Source of the DNA: an uncultured Bacteroidales bacterium
GTDB lineage: Bacteria > Bacteroidota > Bacteroidia > Bacteroidales > UBA932
Direction: 5' to 3'
Assembly: GCA_900316245.1 (NCBI GenBank)
Contig: ONCE01000015.1
Coordinates: 1 to 64,000 of the forward strand
Length of the DNA: 64,000 nt
A model generated the notes under the pieces. The model worked only from the letters and a program-made list of their open reading frames with translations. It did not search any database and was not told the DNA's origin. This document shows, piece by piece, positions 46,215 to 52,635 of the stretch (its first letter is position 1; each line of letters begins with the position of its first letter). The translations under genes and the position numbers were made by a program.

Positions 46215-47933
46215 ATGAAAAAGCTTGTAACCTTTTTCCTTCTCTTAGCAACGCTGAGCCTCCAAGGCCAGGTAAGAGAACCCATCTGGCCCAAAGGCAA
46301 GATGCCCCATCCCCAGGCGCATCAGATAGCCGCAATGACCGACGAGGTCAAGCTCCCGGGCTTCAAGGCCGAAAAGCACCGCACCCCCTATCTGGAGTGG
46401 TTCGAGGCCCCGGATCCGGCTGTCAGGAAGGATGTCTGTATGATTCTGATTTCCGGCGGTTCCTACCAGAACTGCTGCGATGTGGGCCTTATCAAGGACT
46501 GGAACAAGAAACTCACCGCCCTGGGCATCCAGTGCGTCAACTTCGTGTACCGCACCCCTCGGCCCGAAGGCCTTCCCATCTACCAGTCGGCCTGGGAAGA
46601 CGGACAGCGGGCCGTGCGTCTGGTAAGGAGCCAGGCCGCCAAGCGAGGCTATGATCCGGAGAAGATCGGTGTCATCTCTATGTCGGCCGGTTCGCACCTG
46701 GCGCTGCTGCTGGCTACCAGTTCCCAGACATCGGCCTATAGCCCCATCGATGCGCTGGATACCGTTTCCTGCCACGTGAACTGGGGAATCCTGAATGCTC
46801 CGGCCTATGTCACTACGGATGCGGAGGAGGGAACGCCCGCTACGCGCGACGGCTATGGCCCGGACGTGCACCTGAGTTCCGTCTTCCAGTTTGACAGCAA
46901 GACGTGCCCCCTGAGCCTGCATCACGGCGGCACCGATATCTATTCTCCCAACGGCTCCACGCTGGTGTACCGCGAACTCAGAAAGCGCGGCATTCCGGCC
47001 GAACTGCATCTGTATCCCGGCAAGGGACACGGCGCCTACGGCTTTGACCGCGGCGTTGAGTTTATGCGCCAGATGGGCTTCCTGGGCCCCCTGCAGCCCG
47101 AAGAGGAAATCTTCGACCGCTTCCCCAGCGACGCAGACCGGGCCGATTATATTAAGGAAGACGTATGGCCGGAAGGGAAGATTCCCAATTATCAAGAAAA
47201 CCAGGGCATTCCTTATATTGAATGGCATATCCCCGCCGTGCAGCGCTCCAAAGCCATCCAGATCATCTATTCCGGCGGCTCCTATATGGGCAACGGCCCT
47301 ATGAGCTTTGAAGTGGCCCCGGTCCGCCGCGTGCTCAATGCTATGGGCGTAACCGTGGTTACTATGCAGTACCGCTCGCCCCGTCCGGAAGGCCTGGCCA
47401 AACATACATCGGCCTGGCAGGATCTCCAGCGGGCCATCCGCCTGGTGCGCAGCGAGGCCGCCCAGAGAGGCCTGGACCCGGACCGCATTGGCATAATGGG
47501 TGCTTCGGCCGGCGGCCATCTGACTATGATGGGCGTCACTTCTTCGCGCCATCAGTCCTATCGGCCCATCGATAAGATTGACAAACTCTCCTGCAAGGTG
47601 CAGTGGGGGATTGGCATCTATCCCGCCTATCTGTTAACGGACGGCCTGGATGAGTACAATACCACCGGCGGCAACGACGATTCCGCCGTGCTGGCTCCGG
47701 AATTCTCCTTCGACGTGGATACGGCCCCTATGCTGTTCATCCACGGAGACGCAGACAACTGGGCCGCGATGAACTCGGTGAAGGCCTGGGAAAAGATGCG
47801 GGCCATGGGTATCCAGTGCGAACTGCACACCCTGGCCACGCGTGATCATTGTTTTATGGTTTCGGCCGCTCCCGGTACCGGTGCTTACACCTGGATGGAC
47901 CGGATAGCCGAATTCCTGCAACCTTATTTATAA
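46215..47933 (+). CDS. Tandem alpha/beta-hydrolase esterase
   Basis: A 572-residue secreted protein (signal MKKLVTFFLLLATLSLQGQ) made of two copies of an alpha/beta-hydrolase domain (about 25-285 and 300-572) that resemble each other: each has a REPIWPKGK- or EDVWPEGK-type start, ISGGSY / YSGGSY oxyanion loop, QYRSPRPEGL-type strand and nucleophile elbow (GVISMSAGSH near 158, GIMGASAGGH near 434). Acid and histidine partners are visible in both (GGTDIYSP...GKGHGAYG; HGDADNW...TRDHCFM). Likely an acetyl or feruloyl esterase acting on plant polysaccharide. Its 3' end overlaps the convergent phosphatase gene by six bases. Confidence 0.85.
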   Translation: MKKLVTFFLLLATLSLQGQVREPIWPKGKMPHPQAHQIAAMTDEVKLPGFKAEKHRTPYLEWFEAPDPAVRKDVCMILISGGSYQNCCDVGLIKDWNKKLTALGIQCVNFVYRTPRPEGLPIYQSAWEDGQRAVRLVRSQAAKRGYDPEKIGVISMSAGSHLALLLATSSQTSAYSPIDALDTVSCHVNWGILNAPAYVTTDAEEGTPATRDGYGPDVHLSSVFQFDSKTCPLSLHHGGTDIYSPNGSTLVYRELRKRGIPAELHLYPGKGHGAYGFDRGVEFMRQMGFLGPLQPEEEIFDRFPSDADRADYIKEDVWPEGKIPNYQENQGIPYIEWHIPAVQRSKAIQIIYSGGSYMGNGPMSFEVAPVRRVLNAMGVTVVTMQYRSPRPEGLAKHTSAWQDLQRAIRLVRSEAAQRGLDPDRIGIMGASAGGHLTMMGVTSSRHQSYRPIDKIDKLSCKVQWGIGIYPAYLLTDGLDEYNTTGGNDDSAVLAPEFSFDVDTAPMLFIHGDADNWAAMNSVKAWEKMRAMGIQCELHTLATRDHCFMVSAAPGTGAYTWMDRIAEFLQPYL

Positions 47934-49202
47934 TTCGGGATGCTCCTGGATAATCTTGTCTGCAAAGGCTCTGAAATCGCTCCAGCGATAGAAGTTGCCC
48001 TGGACGGGTTGGAGATCCGGTAACGTAGCATCGTTCTCGTTGAGTACAACCTTAAAGAGGATATCTCCTGCCTTATTCTTGTAGAAGGCAAACAGGAGGG
48101 TACCCGCCATAGGAATGTTGTAGTTTTGGAACCAGTATTTAGCCTCTTCGGGCTTGTCGGGAATCACGCCCAGATTGTTGACGTTCAGGAGCGTGAGCAG
48201 GCCTTCCAGAACAAAGTCGTGCCCAAAGCGCAGGTGCGCGGCGCGGTTGGGGTCTCCAAAGGAGGCTTCGGCCTTTTCGATGATGTCCTTCAGCAGGGGA
48301 ATCATACCGTAGCGGGCCGTAATGTCGGTGTAGAAAGAGAAGTAGTTGGCGGCTTCCCATACCTTTGCAATCTCTTCCTGGGGGATGAGGTCGTCAAAGA
48401 GAGGCTCTTTTACGTAGTTGTGGTAACCGCTCAGCAGTTCCCACAGTTCGCTCATAAAGTTCTCCCCGTCTTCCATCTTGTCCAGGAAACTGTAGTCCGT
48501 GAACAGTTTCTTCATAATGCCGTCGTAGTTGACGGTACGCTTGAAGAAAGAGGATACGCTTTCAATGCCGGGCTTGTCATCCTGGCCCTTGAACTTTTTG
48601 CGGATGGCTCTGGGGGCGCTGGGAGGGGCTATGATGCCCATTCCCATATGGTCCGACTGCATACGGACCTGCAGCTTGGGGTTGCCGCTCAGCAGGCCGG
48701 CATTGAAGGCGCCCATACTCACGATGCAGCGCTGGCCGGTAGAGGAGAGGGCGTCCACTTTCTTGCGGCCCTTGAACACCTGCGGGAACTGCTCATAAAC
48801 ATAGGTACCAATGGCCAGGTGCTGGTCGTAGCCCATAGGAACCAGGTCTCCGGTGTTGATGTGGGGCACTTCCCAGAAATCCATATACTTTTTGGCGAAT
48901 TCCTTTCCGTAAGGAGTGAGAACACCTTCTTCTTCCGCCTTCTTGAAGACGTCGCGGATAAGGGTGTAGGTTTCGTCGTTCCAGGCATAACGGGAACCGT
49001 GACGACCGTAGTGGCTGATATAGAAGGGCTTGTAACCGCTGGGGGCTTTGGAAAGGGTCCCAAACTCATCCAGCCGGTGCGGGCCTTCCATACCGTAGGC
49101 TTTGCGGATGTCGGCCGTCACCTTTTCTACTACATCATATTGCTGCGCTTGCAGCAACAGACAGGGAAGAAATCCTGCAAAAAGCAAAAAAATTTTTTTC
49201 AT
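47928..49202 (-). CDS. Histidine-phosphatase superfamily (clade 2) acid phosphatase
   Basis: A 424-residue exported phosphatase (signal MKKIFLLFAGFLPCLLLQAQ). The phosphate-binding RHGxR motif is at 67-71 (SHYGRHGSRYAW) and the proton-donor HD motif appears in LRFGHDFVLEGLL near 325, as in phytases and acid phosphatases of branch 2. The substrate may be phytate or another phosphomonoester; sequence does not decide. A -7 element lies 19 bases ahead of the start. Confidence 0.87.
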   Translation of the reverse strand: MKKIFLLFAGFLPCLLLQAQQYDVVEKVTADIRKAYGMEGPHRLDEFGTLSKAPSGYKPFYISHYGRHGSRYAWNDETYTLIRDVFKKAEEEGVLTPYGKEFAKKYMDFWEVPHINTGDLVPMGYDQHLAIGTYVYEQFPQVFKGRKKVDALSSTGQRCIVSMGAFNAGLLSGNPKLQVRMQSDHMGMGIIAPPSAPRAIRKKFKGQDDKPGIESVSSFFKRTVNYDGIMKKLFTDYSFLDKMEDGENFMSELWELLSGYHNYVKEPLFDDLIPQEEIAKVWEAANYFSFYTDITARYGMIPLLKDIIEKAEASFGDPNRAAHLRFGHDFVLEGLLTLLNVNNLGVIPDKPEEAKYWFQNYNIPMAGTLLFAFYKNKAGDILFKVVLNENDATLPDLQPVQGNFYRWSDFRAFADKIIQEHPEL

Positions 49203-49221
49203 TATTTCAACGTTAGTAGCT

Positions 49222-49229
49222 CAAAGTTA
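49222..49229 (-). promoter_or_regulatory. -7 element of the acid phosphatase gene
   Basis: TAACTTTG on the minus strand matches TAnnTTTG, 19 bases before the ATG at 49202. Confidence 0.5.
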
Positions 49230-49330
49230 ATGATTCCAGTAAAATTTTCCAAGAAACCAAATCTTGGCAAGCCTTGCCAAAATTTGTTTTTCCCCTCAGA
49301 ATACCGTATCTTGCATAAAAAAAGGAACTA

Positions 49331-49693
49331 ATGTCTTCTTTTAACGATTATCTATTTCCTCTTCACGAGGCACACGCCCATCTCACTTACGATGGCGAAT
49401 CTTTTCATCTTGACGGCCTGCCCAATGGCGTAGATTCCGTCGTTCTCCCGGAACTGTATAAGCGCGGCATCAGCGCCATATACAACCTGTTGGAGAAGGT
49501 AATCCCCCAACTCAGCGGCATTTACATCACGGGTATGTGGTTCTCCCAGCAGCGCACCGCTCCCTTCGAGGCCTTTGATCTATGGGTCCAGCAGGGGGAA
49601 GAAGGCTTCTATCTGCCTATGGCCACAGCCTCCACGCTCTTCCGGGATAACGGCATTCCGTATTACCACAAACCGCTTGGAATGGTAAACTGA
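49331..49693 (+). CDS. Small hypothetical protein
   Basis: A 120-residue soluble protein I do not recognise. It has a single compact alpha/beta look, a possible HEAHAHL metal-like cluster at residues 12-18, aromatic residues spread along its length, and no signal or membrane segment. It lies 68 bases ahead of grpE on the same strand, and could be the first gene of that heat-shock group, although no shared promoter is visible. Confidence 0.65.
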   Translation: MSSFNDYLFPLHEAHAHLTYDGESFHLDGLPNGVDSVVLPELYKRGISAIYNLLEKVIPQLSGIYITGMWFSQQRTAPFEAFDLWVQQGEEGFYLPMATASTLFRDNGIPYYHKPLGMVN

Positions 49694-49760
49694 CAGAATG
49701 GCAGAATGGATCTGCTGGCAGGCATTTTGATAGGATGAGGGCCGAAAGATCCATTGAATC

Positions 49761-50318
49761 ATGTCAGACAAAAAGAAAAAGAATATAGAGGAAGCACCCG
49801 ACGGCAAGAAGCTGGCGGCATTGGAGGCTCGCATTGAAGGCCTGAAAGAGCAGTTGGAAGAGGTCAAGAAAAAGGCCGAAGAAGAAGAGAAGAAAGCGTC
49901 CGACGTAAAGGCAGACTATCTTCGCCTGATGGCGGAGTTCGACACCTTCCGTCGCCGCACAGCAGAAGAGAAACTGGCTCTGGTGGGTTCCGCCGCTTCG
50001 GATACCATCAAGGGACTCCTCCCCATTCTGGACGACTGTGAGATAGCTCTCGCCAACCTGGAGAAGAGCACGGACAGCGAGGCCGCCAAGGAAGGCACCC
50101 AGATGATCTTTGGCAAGCTCACGTCTTACCTCAAGGGCAAAGGCCTGGAGAGAATAGACGCCAAAGGAAAGGATTTCGACACGGAACTCCACGAAGCCGT
50201 AACCACTTTCCCCGCCCCGTCGGAAGACCTCAAGGGCAAGGTGATAGATGTGGTTCAAACCGGATACACCTTGGGAGACAAAGTGCTCCGTTATGCTAAA
50301 GTAGTTGTAGGAGCGTAA
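49761..50318 (+). CDS. grpE: Nucleotide exchange factor GrpE
   Basis: GrpE releases ADP from DnaK. The 185-residue protein has a charged coiled-coil start (residues 15-60), the AEFDTFRRRTAEEK helix and the beta domain with the C-terminal GYTLGDKVLRYAKVVVG motif. It is followed three bases later by dnaJ, the partner cochaperone. No CIRCE or other heat-shock operator is seen upstream. Confidence 0.95.
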   Translation: MSDKKKKNIEEAPDGKKLAALEARIEGLKEQLEEVKKKAEEEEKKASDVKADYLRLMAEFDTFRRRTAEEKLALVGSAASDTIKGLLPILDDCEIALANLEKSTDSEAAKEGTQMIFGKLTSYLKGKGLERIDAKGKDFDTELHEAVTTFPAPSEDLKGKVIDVVQTGYTLGDKVLRYAKVVVGA

Positions 50319-50321
50319 GTT

Positions 50322-51530
50322 ATGGCAAACAAGAGAGATTACTACGAGGTCCTGGGAGTAGACAAGAAAGCCTCCGCAGACGAGATTAAGAGCGCCTACC
50401 GCAAGTTGGCGCTCAAATGGCATCCGGACCGTTGGGTAAACGGAACGGACGCAGAGAAGAAAACGGCCGAAGAACACTTCAAAGAAGCGGCCGAGGCTTA
50501 CTCCATCCTGAGCGACCCTGACAAGCGAGCCAAGTACGACCAGTATGGTTTTGCCGCCGAGCAAATGGGCGGCGGAGCCGGCGGCTTTGACTTTGGCGGA
50601 ATGGATATCAACGATTTCCTCCGCAACATCTTCGGAGGCAGTTTCGGCTTTGATTTCGGCGGCTTCGGAGGCGGCGGTTTCGGAGGCGGCGGTTTCGGCG
50701 GCTTCGGAGGGGCCGATGCCGGTCCCCGCGTAGCCCGCGGCCGGGATATCCGCACCAGCGTCAAACTCACTTTAGAAGAGATTGCCAACGGCTGCGAGAA
50801 AGAGATTTCCCTGGAGCGCGCCCGTCCCTGCCCGGACTGCGGCGGCAAGGGCGCCAAGAGTGATTCCGATATCAAGACCTGCCCCACCTGTAACGGTCAG
50901 GGCCGTGTGCGTCAGCAAACGCGCGGCCTGTTTGGCGGCATAGGCTACACCATTGGCGTATGCCCCCAGTGCCAGGGAGAAGGCAAGATTATCACCAATC
51001 CTTGCCGCAGATGCAACGGCACCGGTCTCGAGCGCAAGCGGGAACTGGTGAAGGTCCGCATCCCTGCCGGCGTTGAGGACGGTATGCAAATTACCATCCG
51101 CGGAGAGGGCCATGCCGCTCCCCACGGCGGCACCAACGGAGACCTCCTGCTGGTCATCAACGAGATCCAGCACCCGCAGTTGCAGAGAGAGGGCAACAAC
51201 CTCTTCTACACCCGCATCATTTCCGTAATGGACGCTATGCTGGGCTGCGAGGTGTCTGTCCCTTGCCTGGACGGCAGCTATAAAGTAAAGGTAGAACCCG
51301 GTACCCAAAGCGGTACGGTGGTCAAACTGCGCGGAAAGGGACTTCCCAGCGTGCAGGGCTACGGCCGCGGCACCGGAGACCTCTATGTCAAGTTCCAGGT
51401 CTGGGTTCCCCACAAGCTCTCCAAGAGCGAGAAGGAAGCCCTGGAAAGTATGCGTTCCAGTTCCAGCTTTACCCCGGATCTTACGCGTGAAGACAAGGCT
51501 ACCTTCGATAAAGTGAAAAATATTTTCTAA
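50322..51530 (+). CDS. dnaJ: Chaperone protein DnaJ
   Basis: A 402-residue type-I Hsp40. The J domain (1-75) has the HPD motif in LKWHPDRW, then a glycine/phenylalanine-rich segment (about 80-130) with GGGFGGGGFGG repeats, four zinc motifs (CPDCGGKG, CPTCNGQG, CPQCQGEG, CRRCNGTG), and the substrate-binding carboxyl domains. It delivers clients to DnaK and stimulates its ATPase. dnaK itself is not in the window. Confidence 0.97.
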   Translation: MANKRDYYEVLGVDKKASADEIKSAYRKLALKWHPDRWVNGTDAEKKTAEEHFKEAAEAYSILSDPDKRAKYDQYGFAAEQMGGGAGGFDFGGMDINDFLRNIFGGSFGFDFGGFGGGGFGGGGFGGFGGADAGPRVARGRDIRTSVKLTLEEIANGCEKEISLERARPCPDCGGKGAKSDSDIKTCPTCNGQGRVRQQTRGLFGGIGYTIGVCPQCQGEGKIITNPCRRCNGTGLERKRELVKVRIPAGVEDGMQITIRGEGHAAPHGGTNGDLLLVINEIQHPQLQREGNNLFYTRIISVMDAMLGCEVSVPCLDGSYKVKVEPGTQSGTVVKLRGKGLPSVQGYGRGTGDLYVKFQVWVPHKLSKSEKEALESMRSSSSFTPDLTREDKATFDKVKNIF

Positions 51531-51546
51531 TTTTTTGGGAAAAAGT

Positions 51547-51577
51547 TTTGCGGGAAACTAAAAAGATTGTATCTTTG
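51547..51577 (+). promoter_or_regulatory. Complete -33/-7 promoter of rplS
   Basis: TTTG (51547-51550) and TATCTTTG (51570-51577) are 19 bases apart. The predicted leader to the ATG at 51648 is about 65 bases, long enough for ribosomal-protein control, though no motif is recognised. Confidence 0.7.
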
Positions 51578-51647
51578 CAGTCCCAAAAACTAACGCAACC
51601 TCTTGTCAGGAGCCAAACCGCAATGTTGCACAAAGGATTTAGAAATT

Positions 51648-52022
51648 ATGGATTTGATTAAAGTAGCAGAGCAGGCTTTCCAGAATGAGAAAGTAGCTTC
51701 CTATCCCGAGTTCAAGGCCGGTGACACCATCACCGTTACCTACAGAATCAAGGAAGGTGATAAAGAGAGACTTCAGAAGTTCCGCGGTGTCGTGATCCAG
51801 GTCAGTGGTATGGACCCGTTCACCAAGACCTTCACGGTGCGCAAAATCGCCAGTGGCGTGGGTGTTGAAAGAATTTTCCCTTTCCAGTCCCCGTTCATTG
51901 ACAGCATCGAGGTAAACAAGTACGGTAAGGTTCGCCGCGCCCGTATCTTCTACCTCAGAGACCTCACCGGTAAGAAGGCCCGCATCCGCGAGAAAGTCTA
52001 CGTAGAGAATAAGGAAGCCTAA
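51648..52022 (+). CDS. rplS: 50S ribosomal protein L19
   Basis: A 124-residue large-subunit protein at the subunit interface. The core FKAGDTITVTYRIKEGDKERLQKFRGVVI in outline, FTVRKIASGVGVERIFPFQSPFIDSIEV and the RRARIFYLRDLTGKKARI end are characteristic. The ATG at 51648 matches the usual L19 start; upstream in-frame codons run into the leader. tRNA-Arg follows 15 bases after the stop and may be cotranscribed. Confidence 0.96.
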   Translation: MDLIKVAEQAFQNEKVASYPEFKAGDTITVTYRIKEGDKERLQKFRGVVIQVSGMDPFTKTFTVRKIASGVGVERIFPFQSPFIDSIEVNKYGKVRRARIFYLRDLTGKKARIREKVYVENKEA

Positions 52023-52037
52023 TTAAGGCACCTAACT

Positions 52038-52111
52038 GGCTCCATAGCTCAATTGAATAGAGCATTTGACTACGGATCAAAAGGTTACAGGTTTGAGTCC
52101 TGTTGGAGTCA
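52038..52111 (+). tRNA. tRNA-Arg(ACG)
   Basis: A full cloverleaf: acceptor GGCTCCA with TGGAGTC (one G-T pair), D arm TAGCTCAATTGAATAGAGCA, anticodon stem TTTGA/TCAAA with loop CTACGGA (anticodon ACG, so A34 is probably deaminated to inosine), and T arm around TTTGAGT. The 3' CCA is not encoded. A strong terminator follows. Confidence 0.95.
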
Positions 52112-52147
52112 CAAAAAAACCCTGGAGATGTCTCCAGGGTTTTTTTG
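52112..52147 (+). terminator. Intrinsic terminator of rplS/tRNA-Arg
   Basis: ACCCTGGAGA-TG-TCTCCAGGGT flanked by seven A and seven T residues, starting just after the tRNA. Confidence 0.93.
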
Positions 52148-52482
52148 TGACTCACTTCGTTTGATCCCCCGCCGCTTCGCGGCTGCCCCCAGGGGCACGG
52201 GGGAAAGGATTCCCCCGCACGGCTATCGCCGTCCCCTTTCGGTCGGCCTTCGGCCTCCGATCTTTTTTTGTAGCGGAGCCAAGAGTCTTCGACTATCTTT
52301 CTGTCCCATGATACAGATGAGATAGTTATTTGCACTGAAAGTAGTGCAAGAAATTAGAAAAATTGCACCGGAACGAGTGCATATTTGTTAATCTGAGTTA
52401 ACAACTGCAAAAATTTACTCAGATTAATAACTTTTTTAAAAAAAAGTTGTAATCTTTGTACCCTAAAAAAACGAACTTATCT
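52148..52482 (+). other. Non-coding gap with GC hairpins, then AT-rich promoter region
   Basis: Bases 52165-52265 hold a chain of small hairpins (GCCGCTTCGCGGC, CCCCCAGGGG, GGGGGAAAGGATTCCCCC, ACGGCTATCGCCGT, CGGCCTTCGGCC) ending in a T run, perhaps another repeat-derived relic or terminator. From 52310 the sequence turns AT-rich; TAATCTTTG at 52450-52458 is a -7-like box with one extra spacer base, 24 bases before the small ORF at 52483. No protein gene is seen in between. Confidence 0.5.
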
Positions 52483-52614
52483 ATGGAACAAACGACTCGA
52501 CTTGCTTATGAAGCACCCACAATCGAAGTGGTGGAGCTCAAGTTGGAAGGTGTTATCGCTTCAAGCCAGGACACGACCGGCAATGAAGGCATTAACTGGG
52601 GTGGCGGCTATTGA
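52483..52614 (+). CDS. 43-residue peptide upstream of surface lipoprotein
   Basis: A short ORF, ATG to TGA, encoding 43 residues: MEQTTRLAYEAPTIEVVELK, then LEGVIASSQ, then DTTGNEGINWGGGY. From memory, Bacteroidales genomes contain many such short proteins with a YxxPxxxVVELxxEGVIAxS core and a variable glycine-rich tail next to fimbrillin-type lipoproteins; that is recollection, not a search. It has its own AT-rich upstream region and ends 21 bases before the lipoprotein ATG, so they are probably cotranscribed. Role unknown: leader peptide, small secreted peptide or adaptor are all open. Confidence 0.65.
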   Translation: MEQTTRLAYEAPTIEVVELKLEGVIASSQDTTGNEGINWGGGY

Positions 52615-52635
52615 TAACCTGTAGAAATGATTGTT

